From: Vitis vinifera
Lineage: Eukaryota; Streptophyta; Magnoliopsida; Vitales; Vitaceae
Reading direction: 5' to 3'
Length of the DNA: 64,000 bases
Assembly: GCF_030704535.1 (NCBI RefSeq)
Contig: NC_081812.1
Location: 331,501-395,500 of the forward strand
Made by a program: the position numbers and the translations under genes. The notes below the pieces were generated by a model. That model had not been told where the DNA came from, did no database searches, and saw only the letters and a list, made by a program, of their open reading frames with translations. Numbering within the stretch: the first letter of the stretch is position 1; each line of letters opens with the position of its first letter. Below, in pieces: positions 36,441 through 54,033 of the stretch.

Positions 36441-39400
36441 ATGGCAAACATAGATATAGAGGGGATCTTGAAGGAGTTGCCCAATGATGGGCGTATTCCC
36501 AAGACGAAGATTGTGTGCACTCTGGGGCCTGCTTCTCGCTCTGTTCCCATGCTGGAGAAGCTTCTTAGGGCTGGGATGAATGTTGCCAGGTTCAATTTCT
36601 CGCATGGCACACATGACTATCATCAGGAGACATTGGACAATCTCAGGATTGCTATGCAGAACACTCAGATCCTCTGCGCTGTGATGCTTGATACCAAGGT
36701 CACTATTCTGCGCCTCTCAATAGTATTTGTTGTTAAACTCTAATTAAATATGCTTACTTGCATATGCTGTCTTGCAGTTAAACTAATTTTTGAAAGAAGC
36801 TATATGAACTGTCCTCGATGGATGTTTGTGACTCAGGTTTATATGAATGGAACTGATGTGTTTTGCTTTCAATGTGTTGTGGAGTGATATTTTTTTTTTT
36901 TTAGTGTCGATGGATTTAGCATTCAATGTTCATTTTGAAATCCAAATTGGATCTTAGTGATGTGGGTTGTAGATAGACTTGCTCTTGGAAGTGCCTTACT
37001 ATATAAAATCTTAATGTTTTTAGGATTGGTTTTGTTTAATTTATTTGTTTGATTTTTTATTTTAATTTTTTGGATTTAACTTGAATTATTTTTCAGTTCC
37101 AAATCAATTAGGAAGATAGTGGTTTCGGATTTCTTTTGTTGTTGTTGTTTATATATGTATGTATGTATGTGTGTCTATATATATATCTCAAAAGATGAGA
37201 GTAAGATTTGGGGTTAGGGGATTATCTGTCCTACCTATCTGGGTATATTGCTGGGGACTCCTTATAATTCTGATGCGGTTTGCGATGAGGTTGTGAAAAG
37301 ATATATAAAGGATTTGCTAAGTGGAAGAGGCAGTATCTATCTAAAGGAGGCAGATTTCCTGAGTGGAAAAGTTGCAGAAGGATATTTTGTGGGGTGGATT
37401 GATAGAGAAGCAAAAAAATTCATTTGCTTAGATGGGGTATGTTTTGCTCCCTGAAAAGAGAATCAAGTTTAGGAGTTAGAAGAGTAGAAAAATGGCTGTA
37501 GCATTATGTGATGGAGAGACTGACATGTATATATATGGAGTGGGATGGTTTGTGGAGAAGGTGTGTTGGTGAAGTATGAAGAAATGTCAGGTTTGGTGCT
37601 CAGGGAATGTGAAGGGGTTAGTATAAGTTGAAAAAATTGCAACATTTTTGACCATATACAAACTATTCATCAATGGAATACAATATAATAGAACATCAAA
37701 ATAGCATACAATGTATACTTATATAAATACAACTTATTTTAGCATAAGATGTCTAATACAATCTGTTCAATAGCACATTATGTTGCTAAGGGATTTGAGA
37801 CTATCATTCTTATCTTCACTTGGGTGAATATTGTTAGACATTGCAGTAGGCTGTGAACAACTGTGAGACCATGAAGTGAAGAAGATAAATAAATAGTAGC
37901 AGTTCTTATCTATTATGAAAAAAAGAGATCACTAAATAGGAGTGATATGTTGAGATCTAGGGATGCCCAATGTTATTGAAGCTGCTGTTAGCATTTTTCT
38001 TGATTCGATGTGAGAGAAAAGCAGCTGATTGGGAGAAACTGAATGGCAGATCTGCTTGCTGCTATATGAAGTTGATTTCTCGTTGATATGTTTGATTTTG
38101 ATTTTTTTTTTGGTCCTTAATTTTACTTGATATTTGAAGTCAACCTTGAAAAATAAAGAACATAAAGTTCTTGATACCTCAACGAGAAATCTCAAGATCT
38201 TGCTTATCTCAATTGAGAAATGTACCTTTGCAACTGTTAGCTTCAAGTCCTGCTTTCTGATTATGTATTAAAACAATGCTGACAAGCATTTTATTTCACT
38301 TTGTTGCTGCAGGGACCTGAGATTCGAACTGGTTTTCTAAAGGATGCAAAGCCTATCCAACTTAAGGAAGGTGAGGAAATCACCATTAGTACTGATTACA
38401 GCATCAAGGGGGATGAGAAGATGATCTCCATGAGCTACAAAAAACTGCCTGTGGACTTGAAGCCTGGAAACACCATCCTGTGTGCAGATGGCACCATCAC
38501 TCTCACTGTCTTGTCTTGTGATCTGGGTGCTGGAACGGTAAGATGCCGTTGCGAGAACACTGCAACTCTAGGTGAGAGAAAGAATGTCAATCTTCCTGGT
38601 GTGGTGGTGGATCTTCCCACACTAACAGAGAAGGACAAGGAAGACATTCTGGGATGGGGTGTTCCCAACAATATTGACATGATTGCCCTTTCATTTGTAC
38701 GCAAGGGCTCAGATCTTGTTAATGTCCGAAAGGTGCTCGGGTCTCATGCCAAGCGTATACAGTTAATGTCAAAGGTACATGAATATCTTCCATTGTTCTG
38801 TTGTTTACAAAATAATTAGTGGAAATTTTTTCTCTAATGCATGTGCAAAAATGTTCCTTTTTCACATTACATTCATGAGAGTCGGGGGGAATTTATCATT
38901 TACATGAGCTATAAAAACAGTCAATTACCTAATGAAATTTATCTTTGCCTCTTGCCTCAAGGGAGGTCCTTCAATCCAATGATTAGGATCATTCTTTGAG
39001 TTGTTTATTTTGTTTTTTGAGTGTAAGTTTGGACAGTTAATCCATAAAACTTGCCTTTTCAATTCCCAAAAACGATTGCCATTTTAGGAAAAGTAGCAGC
39101 ATGGCAAGGAAATTAAAAAAAAAGAAAAAAAAAAGCTTTCTTCTACTTCTGAAAGAAATAACTTTTGGCTTAAATGGCAGCTTATTTCATGTGTTGCTTG
39201 TAGATGAGTGTATGTGAGAATGAGCCCCATGCACACTCAGCTTATTTCATGGTTGGTTGTGCAATTTGCTTACATGTTTCTTTGATAAATATGTCATAGC
39301 CTCATGGCATCTTCCTTTCTGTGGCTGTAATTCCTGAAGGTGGAGAACCAGGAGGGTGTTATCAACTTTGATGAAATACTGCGTGAGACCGATTCATTTA

Positions 39401-40152
39401 TGGTTGCCCGTGGTGATCTTGGAATGGAGATCCCAGTGGAGAAGATCTTCCTGGCACAAAAAATGATGATATACAAGTGCAATCTTGTAGGAAAGCCTGT
39501 GGTCACTGCTACTCAGATGCTTGAATCCATGATCAAGTCTCCCCGTCCAACCCGTGCTGAAGCAACGGATGTAGCTAATGCAGTTCTTGATGGGACTGAC
39601 TGTGTGATGCTGAGTGGAGAGAGTGCAGCAGGAGCCTATCCAGAGATTGCTGTGAAGATCATGGCCCGAATCTGTATCGAGGCAGAATCCTCACTGGACT
39701 ATGCAGCTATCTTCAAGGAGATGATTCGGTCAACCCCACTTCCAATGAGCCCATTGGAGAGCCTTGCATCATCAGCTGTTGGAACCGCCAACAAGGCCAA
39801 AGCAAAACTGATTGTCGTGATGACGCGTGGTGGGACCACAGCCAAGTTGGTGGCCAAGTACAGGCCAGCCGTCCCCATCCTCTCAGTGGTCGTCCCACTC
39901 TTAACAACAGATTCCTTCGACTGGACCTGCAGCGATGAGGCCCCAGCAAGGCATAGCCTGATATACAGGGGCTTGATCCCGATACTGGCAGAAGGGTCTG
40001 CAAAGGCGACAGATGCGGAATCCACGGAGGTGATCCTGGAAGCTGCCCTGAAGTCGGCAACAGGGAAGGGGCTCTGCAAGCCTGGAGATGCAGTTGTGGT
40101 ACTTCACCGCATTGGGGTTGCCTCTGTTATCAAGATCTGCATAGTGAAATGA
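36441..40152 (+). CDS. Pyruvate kinase, cytosolic isozyme
   Basis: Three exons, 36441-36698, 38313-38774 and 39340-40152, join in phase to 510 residues, the normal length of plant cytosolic pyruvate kinase. It catalyses phosphoenolpyruvate + ADP to pyruvate + ATP, the last step of glycolysis. Visible motifs: PKTKIVCTLGPASRSV near the N-terminus, GMNVARFNFSHG, MLDTK/GPEIRTGF across the first junction, the B domain, TEKDKEDILGWGV, then in exon 3 'FMVARGDLGMEIP' and 'GKPVVTATQMLESMI' (the active-site block), 'RPTRAEATDVANAVLDGTD' and the C-terminal domain. No transit peptide is present, which supports a cytosolic location. Intron 1 is 1.6 kb. The start ATG context is gaggaATGG. Confidence 0.97.
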
Positions 40153-42569
40153 TGAACAAACGCTAGGGAATACCACGAGTGGTGGCCTGATGGATTCAGA
40201 AGGGCATTTGGACCAAGTTGAAGCTATCTTGTTTTTGGTTTCTTAGTCATACGTACTCAGCTAGTTTTCATTGTGGTATTGAGCTATGTTGCAGGGTAAT
40301 ATGAGGTTGTGTTTCATGCTCCATTGGTAATCCTTGGGCCAATGGAATGGAATATAGCTGTGTTAAGAGGATTATTTCAGGTTCTCCACTGGTAATCCTT
40401 GGCCTAATGTAGGGCTTTAGAGATAAAATAAGAACCAGTTACCCCTGTTACAAGTCATTCACAAAACCAGAGTGTTGTAATGAAGTTATATTTACTTCCT
40501 GTTTTGAGTAAAATTTATCTGTTTTAGCATTAGCTTTGTTGATAGAGATCGTATTTACTTTGATTATTATTATACTTTTGAAACGGGAAAGTTGGAACAA
40601 AAAGGGCGAACACTTTATGAAAATATATGAAATTTTAATCCTTTTTCATTTTCCTTCTTCCTATTTTTCATTTGCATTCTATTTTGTTTAACATAGTCTT
40701 ATAATTATAATTATAAATAAAGAATGATGAAATTACTTAGGTCCTGTTTGATGAGTGTTTTCAAGAATAATTTTTTATTTTTTAGAACAAAAAATTTAAA
40801 AAATAAGTGACGGAAAATGTTTTCTATTTTCTATTATCAGAAAACAGAAAATATGGTGTTTTTAGAGAATTTCTTTTAGTTGTTTTTTAAAAATTGTTTT
40901 AAAGAATAATTATGCAAATATATATAATAATTAAAAATAAAAATATAAATATAAAAGTTATTTTTAAAACATATTTAAAAATATTAAAAACAGGTTAAAA
41001 ACAATTTTAGATTCTCAAATAGACTTTTATTTTAAAAAATATTATAGAACAAAACTGTTCTTAAAAACTATTTTTTAAACACTATTTTAAAATGCACTTA
41101 TCAAATATGACTTTATTTTTTCATTTCCATTTTCTACTGACTGAATTATTTTCTGGGTTTGAGGGAAACATCCAGTAACAGTAAGTCAGAAAAAATTAGG
41201 TAAAATGCTATGTGGTCAACCTTGACTGCAGATTATGATTGCTGTGCTGAACTGCTAGCGGTTTACAATAACCGTTCAACGGTTAGAAGGTTTGGAGGCG
41301 CACACTGATTGCAGACTGGTTTGGTGCACCTAATCAAAAGCATCGGCGCCGTTTGGTTACAAGTAATGAGTGAGCAGAGTGGAGAACAAGAAAGGCATAT
41401 CCGAGAATATTCCTCGTTATTGTTGGTGGTATACTGGTATCCAACATAGCACGCTTTTTATAAAAAAATCACGTGCACTGTCACGAGCCTCAGCATGCGC
41501 TTTTGACCTAACCTAATAGCAATTAGCAAGGCGGTGAGAAGTGTGTATATTTTTAAATTAAAAATAAAAAATACACACACCTCCCACTTTTGAGTATTCT
41601 GATGCCATGAATCATGCGGAGGTTGTTAAAGAGTTGAAATCTTAAGTCAACAGTGCTTAATAAAACAATGACGTCAATATTCATTAAATTTTAATTTTTC
41701 TTTGAAAATATTATCAAAAACTTTGATTGTATTTAATAATACCAACTGTTATCAATATATTATTATTGATTAAATAGAAAAAATTTAAATATTTAATTTT
41801 TCTATTCAATAAAAAATAAACACTACTTTAATATATATTTTTATAAGATTTTGAAATATTTTTTTACTTTTAAAAATAAAAAATAAATGCAAACATCACA
41901 TAAGGTGACATGGAGTTTTTAAAATTAAAAGTCAATTACCAAATGGAAGAAAAAAAAATATTTTTTTTTACTTAAATTTATTTGACCAAAATTTAAGTTA
42001 AGAAAGGAACACTTGTGGCCATCAATGCCTTAATTAAACAGCAAAATAATAATAATAAAAATAAAATAAAATAAAATAAAAATTATACATTTTGCTAAGT
42101 AATTACAAAACATGTTTTTATTTTAAAAAAATAAAAAAACAAAGTTATAATTATTAAACATATATAGTATAGTATATGTTTGATACACTTTCTATTTTAA
42201 AATAATAATAAATTTTATAAAAATACAAAAAAATTGTAAAGCTTTCCATTAAAAAAAATTAATAATTTTAAAAATTGTTAAAAAAATTAAAATATACAAG
42301 AATTTTACTACCTTAATTTAATATTTTTTAAAAAAAATATAAGGTAAATTAATATGCTTTAGGTTTACATAGAAATTTCTAATTTCTAATTAAAAATAAA
42401 AACAGTAGCACTATTTGGAAAAAGGCCTATTATTTATAAAAAAATAAAATTTAATAGTAATTAAAATTGGGTAGTAAAATAATAATAAAATGGGGTTGGG
42501 TGGCAGAAGCATCTAGTTTTGTCTGATTAATCTTCGCCAGTTCGCCCACAGAGTCAAATCTTGTTCCTA
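40153..42569. other. Spacer between the two glycolytic genes
   Basis: The first ~350 bp is the likely 3' region of the pyruvate kinase gene, with two copies of a 'ccattggtaatccttgg' type motif at about 40,321 and 40,387. The rest is AT-rich, with a short (ATAAA) array at about 42,050-42,082. No gene is seen. Confidence 0.5.
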
Positions 42570-42573
42570 TATC

Positions 42574-42591
42574 TATATATATATATATATA
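42574..42591 (+). promoter_or_regulatory. TA-repeat TATA region of the phosphoglycerate mutase gene
   Basis: An 18-bp TA run, 69-86 bp before the start codon, followed by 'accccttaacc'. It is the only TATA-like sequence at the proper distance. Its repeat nature makes it a likely length-variable promoter element. Confidence 0.5.
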
Positions 42592-42659
42592 CCCCTTAAC
42601 CTTCATAATATCTGATCTCGGTCGAGTCATTCATCTCAGGAGAAAATCAGAGAGAGAGT

Positions 42660-45600
42660 ATGGGCAGTTCAGGGTTCTCATGGAAACTGGCGGATCACCC
42701 GAAGCTCCCGAAAGGGAAGATCTTGGGCATGGTGGTGCTCGACGGATGGGGCGAGGCCAATCCCGATCAGTACAACTGCATCCACGTCGCCGACACTCCC
42801 ACCATGGATTCCCTCAAGAAGGTCTCTTCCTTCTTCATCCGATTTCCTTGTTTATTGTTTGTTTTTTCACCAATTTGTTTTTGTCTCCTAGGGTTTCGCC
42901 GATCTGAATGCTTTTTGTTATTCGGTTGCTTGTTAGCTGGTTTCTCACGCAAGATCTGTTAATAGTATTTTTAGATTCTCTGGTTCATGTTAAAGTACGG
43001 ATGCTTGGATTAGCGGAATTGCACGGGTGGTTAAATTTGTGTTAATAATATGTTAGATTCATCTGATGTTATTGGGGGATGTCTGTAATTGAAATAAACC
43101 GAAACCATGCAGATGAGGGAATTGTATTTTGGATCGTATGGCCACTTTTGGCCTTTTTATCTCACAGGTAGGTTTTTATTTTGGATCGTATGGCCACTTT
43201 TCGGCCTTTATCCCATAGGAAGTTTTTAAAGTCTCAAAGTTTAAATTGGAGATGAAACAGCTGACAATGGTATTTGTCCATATTGGTCATTACAAATTGC
43301 TGCTTCTAGAAAGTACTAGGCAAAGGAAAAAAGAATACTAAGCCAAATGTTTTTCTTAGGTTTGGATGTTTGGTTTTGGGAAAGTATTAATGAAAAGAAA
43401 ATGCCGAATAACATAATTTTCTCACTATGGAAATATGAAAGAAATAATTAAAATTATTTAGAAATTTATGCCATTTCAATAAGTGAAATGAGTCTGAAGT
43501 AACATATAAAAAAAATTTATTGATTTTAAATCTATTTCTTTTCTTCATTTTTTTTCTTTTCTTCTACTTTTCCTCCCCCTTTTCTTTAAATGAAGGTTAG
43601 CTAATTTTGGTGAAACTACATTGCTCAACAATTCATTTTTTCTCTCAACTTTTCCATGGGCATTTAAACAAGAGAAAATTTTTATAAATTTTCCTCATCT
43701 TTTTCTTTCATTACAATTTTTCTTTCTATTTTCTTTCCCTTAAACTCTCTGAGAACCAAAGATAGCCTAAATGTATTGGATTTGTATAAAAAAATTGGAA
43801 GGAAAATGCATACCAAAGGCCGTTTGATTGTATGCTTTTGTCAATCCCTTTTAATGAAGTGATGTGTTAATGCTTCCTGGTCAACTGAGCTTTCCAGTTC
43901 ATGTTCTTGCAGAAGTCATTTCATGCATTAAAGGATTATTATGCTTGGTGCCTGCCTCACTTACCTCATTATTGAAGGCTCAATAATGTCTGTCAATTGT
44001 TTTTTATTTTCCTTCACAGGGTGCCCCTGAGAAATGGAGATTGGTTAAGGCTCATGGGAGTGCAGTAGGGCTTCCAACTGAGGATGACATGGGCAACAGT
44101 GAAGTTGGCCATAATGCTCTTGGTGCTGGACGCATATATGCTCAAGGGTGAATTTCTCTTCCTGATTTTATTTCTTTTATGAAATTTTTACATATTATAA
44201 CCTTTATACACCCAGGATGTCCCTTCACAAGTTTGATTCCTTTTTGAAAAATTTGAGATATTATAATTATTAATAGACTCATGATCTATGCAATTTTATT
44301 CTATTGAACTGCTGCTGCCTGTGACCATTCTTAGTGGCGGTAAAGGTGATGTTCTCAGATTTTCTTTTCTTTATGAAATTTGTAAACAGTTCTTTTGATG
44401 TTTTAAAACAACTAAACTTTGATGCTTGGACATGAATTTCTTCAACCTTTTACTTTGAAGTTGCTAGGGATGAGTTTATTAAACCCTGTTTCAAACCAAC
44501 CCATTCTAGGAAACCCAATAATTTAAAACAAACACACCCTAACCTTCAATTATGGAAAACTAACACTGGCTGTTATTTTTTCTTTTGAATGCAATTGTTC
44601 TTTTTCTTGCCAATTGTATTTTCTGTGGCATATCAAGTGAGTTATCCATTGTGAAGTTTATTTATTTTCTGAATGTAGTGCAAAGCTTGTTGATTTTGCT
44701 CTGGACTCTGGGAAGATCTATGAGGGAGAAGGCTTTAAGTATATCAAGGAGTGTTTTGAAACTGGCACATTGCACCTCATTGGGTTGTTGAGTGATGGCG
44801 GTGTCCACTCCCGTATTGATCAGTTGCAAGTATGTTTTGTTGTTGAATTCTATTACCTTGTGATTGGATATAGTTTTGTATTTCCCAGGGGAGATCATGA
44901 TCCTCTTTGGCTTTTTCTCTTGGCAGTTACTTTTAAAAGGAGCTAGTGAGAATGGTGCAAAAAGAATCCGTGTCCATATCCTTACTGATGGGCGTGATGT
45001 TTTGGATGGTTCCAGTGTTGGGTTTGTAGAAACTCTTGAGAATGATCTTGCAAAATTACGGGAGAAAGGTGTTGATGCACAGATTGCATCTGGTGGAGGT
45101 CGTATGTATGTGACGATGGATCGTTATGAGGTATGATTTTGACATAACTGATAATTCCATGGACCACAGATAAGAAATTTTCAGGAGGCTATGATGATTG
45201 TGTTCAGCATAACATGGGTATGTGCTTTGATGTGGTTAATGATCAACTGGAACTTTTTTGAGGATTTATTGAGTGGTGATTCTCACACGTGGTGTAGCAG
45301 TACTTTTATTATCACAATTGTTCTTTTGGTTCTATACAATTGAATTATCATTGCATTATATTAGGATTGGTGAATGGTACCGTGCTGCAGGCCTGAAATG
45401 GTTGGAATTTGGAACAAATCTGTCAATTATACTGTGACTATTGTTCTTGTTGATATCATTATTCTTGTTATTTGTGCATGCTATCTTGTTCTTGTTTCTG
45501 TTATTGTGATGGTTGCCAACTTGTGTTTTTCCTGCAAAGCTGTGGTTCCATCAATGCAATTATCTAGACTGTGAATTAAAAAAATTGTTTGGTTCTCTTG

Positions 45601-48499
45601 CAGAATGATTGGGAAGTTGTAAAACGTGGATGGGATGCCCAAGTTCTTGGTGAAGCCCCTCACAAGTTTAGGTCTGCTGTGGAAGCTGTCAAGAAACTGA
45701 GGGAGGACACCAAGGCCAGTGACCAGTACATACCTCCTTTTGTTATTGTTGATGAGAATGGGAAGCCTGTGGGCCCAATAGTGGATGGAGATGCTGTTGT
45801 TACATTTAACTTCCGAGCAGATCGTATGGTTATGATTGCTAAGTCGCTTGAATATGAGGACTTTGATAAATTTGATCGAGTTCGATTTCCTAAAATCCAT
45901 TATGCTGGAATGCTTCAATATGATGGCGAGTTGAAGCTTCCCAATCATTACCTTGTTTCTCCTCCAGAGATAGAGAGAACATCTGGTGAATATTTAGTGC
46001 ACAATGGTGTTCGTACTTTTGCTTGCAGGTAAGGTGGCAGATAATGAATTGTGTTATCATCAAGAACTAAAATTAATTATTATTATTTGTTGAAGTTAAC
46101 TATTTGTTCTTTTTCATCAACATTCATTATCTATTCTATTTGCTAATTTATTTGAACCATGGAGTAATTCTACAAGTTGATCTGTCATTTGACCATGCTT
46201 ATTGAGATGGTGACAAACTAGTCAGTTCGTATATTTAGTTGGCCTCTTGAATGTTCAGGTCTGACTTAGAGCCTTGCTTATACTCTGAACACTATTTGAT
46301 GAATCTAATTAAATAACTGCATTAATACCGCCTCAAAGGCTTTTTTTTTTGTCCTATCTGTTGTGTTGCTGTTTTTTGTCTTTGCCTCAGGCCTCTCTTA
46401 TGTTTTTTTTCAGATTTTTGTTTTCTGTGAAGGATATTCCATCCTTCATTATAAATTGGTTTGCATTTCAGTGAATGAATTTTTTCTTTTTTCTGATCAA
46501 GAAATGATCACACCCAAGTATGTGTCTAGAGTTGGGGATTAGAACAAAGGAACTTACAGTGTGGGATTCTTTTCTCTTTCTCAATTGACTGGTTCTTTAA
46601 TACCATTCTCCTCTGTCGAGGGTTTATTTCATGGTTAGTGATAGGTTCTTTTTCTTCAATTCACCAGTTTTTAATACCATTCTCTGCTGTCTAACTCTCT
46701 TTTTCTTTCTTTAACAGTGAGACTGTCAAATTTGGTCATGTTACCTTTTTCTGGAATGGAAATCGCTCAGGGTATTTTGATCCAAGTATGGAGGAATATG
46801 TAGAAATTCCCAGTGATTCTGGAATTACATTTAATGTCAAACCAAAGATGAAGGCAGTGGAGATTGCTGAAAAGGCAAGGGATGCTATCCTCAGCCGCAA
46901 ATTCCACCAGGTAATTAGTGGACTTGGCATAGGGTATTTGAGACAACATGGTTCAAGCTGAACAAATATTTGATTTGTTTCACATCTTTGTTTAGGTTCG
47001 TGTTAACCTACCAAATGGTGACATGGTGGGGCACACTGGTGATATTGAGGCTACAATTGTAGCTTGCAAGGCTGCTGATGAAGCTGTCAAGGTATGGTGC
47101 TTTACTTTTCTATATGTTCTTTTTTCAGGCATAAATTGCATACATTTCCAGATTGGTAAGTTGTCAAACTCACTTAATAGACATTTCATGTCAGCATATG
47201 ATAATTTGAACTTTTCTTTTAATCGGTTTTAATAAATACTGCAGAAAGATGCTAACATTTGATTGTTGAAACTTTTGTAAAATCTAGTGTTTTGCTGCAA
47301 CTAATTTACTAAACAGGGCCCTCTCCCCCGTCATGCTTTTAGATGACTGGTTTAATCTTTTTTAGGATTTGGTAGGAGATAACTAGCTTATTTTTCTGCT
47401 TTGGTAGGAGAGAACTCATTCGCCATGTTATTTTTCTGGCTCACAATGGGTTTAAATCAACAGAAGAATTGAACTAAAAAAGAAACAGATGGTTTGGTTT
47501 TATTCAACCAATTTGACCAAAAAAAAGAAAAAAAAAAATCCCTCTAAAATCATTAATGAATTGGGAATTTGTCATAACTATGCGATTTGGGTTGTCAAGA
47601 GGAACTATTTTTTTTCATTCATCTCCTTCTTAGCAAGAGAGTAATGCTAATAATAGTGGGGTATGATAAGAGAAACATAGAGTTTTGGTGGTGTATGGAC
47701 AGAAAAAGTGCTACTAAATTTTTATAATGAGCGAAATTAGCTGATTATAAAAACTGTATGATTGCAGATCATCCTTGATGCAATAGAGCAAGTGGGTGGA
47801 ATATATGTTGTCACTGCAGATCATGGAAATGCTGAGGACATGGTGAAGAGGAATAAGTCTGGTCAGCCTCTCTTGGACAAGACTGGCAAAATTCAAATTC
47901 TTACATCTCACACTCTTCAACCTGTAAGTATTGTGAACTCTTCTTTGATGGCAATCACAGTAAATAAAAGAGAGCTGGAACCTTTGTCTGCTGGCTTTTG
48001 GAAAGTGGGTTAATTATACTGATTTAGGCAGTTTATTTTCAGCTCAAGTGTCAGCATGGTTGTGGCTGGGGGGGGTGTATGCCTAAATCTATTTTGCTTC
48101 TTTCTGGGTGATGGCTGAAGGATAGTTTATGTTTTTAGTAACTGTCCTCGTATTGATAGTCCAGTTAAACCCTACTATTTTATGTGTGGGTTATAGTTAT
48201 AGTTATTTAGCAGATAACTGCAGTATGTGTGTTTTGGATATTGGTTTAAGTTTTTACTCAAACTTTACCCCCTTTATACATGTATTTTTGGGTTGATATG
48301 CTGAGTTTCTAAAGTTGTGGATTGTCTGACTTAGGTTCCTATTGCAATCGGGGGTCCTGGACTGGCGGCTGGTGTGAGATTCCGCAATGATGTTCCGGGT
48401 GGTGGGCTTGCCAATGTTGCAGCAACTGTGATGAATCTCCATGGATATGAGGCGCCCAGTGACTATGAGCCAACCCTGATCGAGGTTATTGATAACTAG
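42660..48499 (+). CDS. 2,3-bisphosphoglycerate-independent phosphoglycerate mutase
   Basis: Nine exons: 42660-42821, 44020-44147, 44679-44829, 44927-45130, 45604-46028, 46718-46910, 46996-47091, 47768-47923 and 48335-48499. They close in phase to 559 residues, the usual plant length. It interconverts 3- and 2-phosphoglycerate in the cytosol with two metal ions (Mn or similar) and no cofactor. Motifs: '[16 protein letters not shown]' (metal-binding Asp), '[17 protein letters not shown]' with the catalytic Ser, '[10 protein letters not shown]', '[13 protein letters not shown]', '[10 protein letters not shown]', '[11 protein letters not shown]' (second metal site) and '[17 protein letters not shown]'. 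It belongs to the alkaline-phosphatase superfamily. All borders are GT-AG. The pyruvate kinase gene lies 2.5 kb upstream on the same strand. Confidence 0.97.
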
Positions 48500-49498
48500 A
48501 ATGAAATTAGTCAGTATGGTATCATAAATTTTGGAGGTAAAGCGGGCATGCAATGTAAGAGCATGTGAAGTAGAGTATCTATGTTTTGGCAAAATAAGTT
48601 GAATCAGGAGTGCCCTTTCTGCACTGGGGAAAGGGTATTTTTTGACATAGGACATATTTATGTTTGTGTCATTGTTACCCAGTCTGGGGACGTGGGATTC
48701 AATGTTATATGAGTGAGATTTGACACAAGCGGATCTTTGTTTTGGTTTGATAAGAGGGAACCGACGCTTGGCAAGTTTTGTTCGTTTTAAAAAGGTTCAT
48801 TATTATGTTTTTTTGGAGGGTTATGCCTAAGATGAAACACAAAGGCAAATTGCATAAACCCTATCTTAATTACTCTGTTATAGTCCACGTCATTAAACTT
48901 ATATTATGATGGATCTAGTTTTTTTCAAAAGAAATCAGTAATACGAGACACGGGCGTATTTGTATATAAATAATTTTCAATCTTTTGGAATGGTGACCAA
49001 AGCCAATTCCATTAGCCAAATCAGTTCCATCCAATTTGGATTGGTCTTTCTTTTTTAATTCCACTTGAATATTCCTTTTTACACCCCAATTGTAGGTAGG
49101 AGTCTCTAAATGTGATTTTTCGCATATGGGTTCATAGACCTTACTAGTCCTTACTGGATATGAAATAATGGACACCAATTGTGCCATTTATTTTCAACTT
49201 TTTAATATAGAATCATAAAAGTAATATATAAAAAGTTTATAAAGACATTGGATAATGAGAGATATCTTATTGAAAATAAATAACCTAAAAATTTAAATTG
49301 AGTTCAATAACATTTTAAGAGAGGCTAAAAGTTTTTCTATTACTTAGAAATGTTTTTTCCCATTTTAGAAAATTGTTTGATAAGGGATTCTTCTAAATAT
49401 TTATTTATTTATTTATAATTAATATATTAAAATAAATTATAGTATCTGTATTTTATTCGTTTATAGCAATAAAGTCAGAGCGCTCCTTCTTGCCCCAA
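48500..49498. other. Intergenic DNA between phosphoglycerate mutase and CDKB1
   Basis: The 3' region of the upstream gene followed by AT-rich DNA. No repeat or gene recognised. Confidence 0.5.
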
Positions 49499-49508
49499 TC
49501 CAACGGCC
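49499..49508 (+). promoter_or_regulatory. MSA-like element (tccAACGGcc) in the CDKB1 promoter
   Basis: The AACGG core of the mitosis-specific activator element, bound by three-repeat MYB factors, lies 160-169 bp before the start codon. It overlaps a GGCCCA site II half. CDKB genes peak at G2/M, so the motif fits, but a single core can be chance. Confidence 0.45.
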
Positions 49509-49667
49509 CAATTTTCAGAATTTAAAAGTGGGGGGAATGAAGCCCACAATTCAAAATTCAAATCTCCAGCGCCTCTCCCCTTTTCTCCTCCTCCACCTTC
49601 AAGATCAAACCCAAACTCTCTCTCACAGATCTAAATCTTCACCTCCATCCGCCATCCGCCATCCGCC

Positions 49668-53378
<3,711 letters not shown>

Positions 53379-53822
53379 AGTTGTTATGTACCTAGTATGA
53401 TCTAATAACTTCTAGGAGCTTGTAGTCCTGTTGTCAACACTAAGGACAGGCTTTGTTTGTTGGATGTTGGTGCAGTCAGTTGTTACCATGAAGTCTGTCA
53501 TCGGCTCGGTGATCTGAACTTTGTCATATTACATCTATAAAACTTCAATGTTTCATTTATATCCTTTACTCACATATTTTTCTTTATAGCTTTTTAAAGT
53601 GTTATCACTTGGTCTGATTGTATTAGGAAGCTGTGTTTGTAATCACCCAGTTTTGTTTATCAAATGGGGGCCTGTACTAAGGACCAGTTCATTGGTTTGT
53701 CCTTAAGTTGCAGGGTTTTGCCAGCAAAGGATAAAATTTATACCTCAAACTTTTCTTGGGAGACATACATATGGTGATTCATTTGTATTGCCTTGTAATT
53801 TTCTCCTCTAACCACACACCTT
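53379..53822. other. 3' region of CDKB1
   Basis: About 400 bp of T-rich DNA typical of a 3' untranslated region. No further coding potential seen. Confidence 0.5.
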
Positions 53823-53997
53823 ATGGTCGAGATAAGGTTCAACCCCCACCCATCATATGATGATGTGCATATGAAAAGCCAGACAATCCAATTGGTAATA
53901 GAGGGTCCCAAGAAACACAACTCCGAGGCTACACCAAATCCCTCTAGAAAGCTGAGTCACTGAAGGAATATGGTCGAGATAAGGTTCAACACACCAC

Positions 53998-54033
<36 letters not shown>

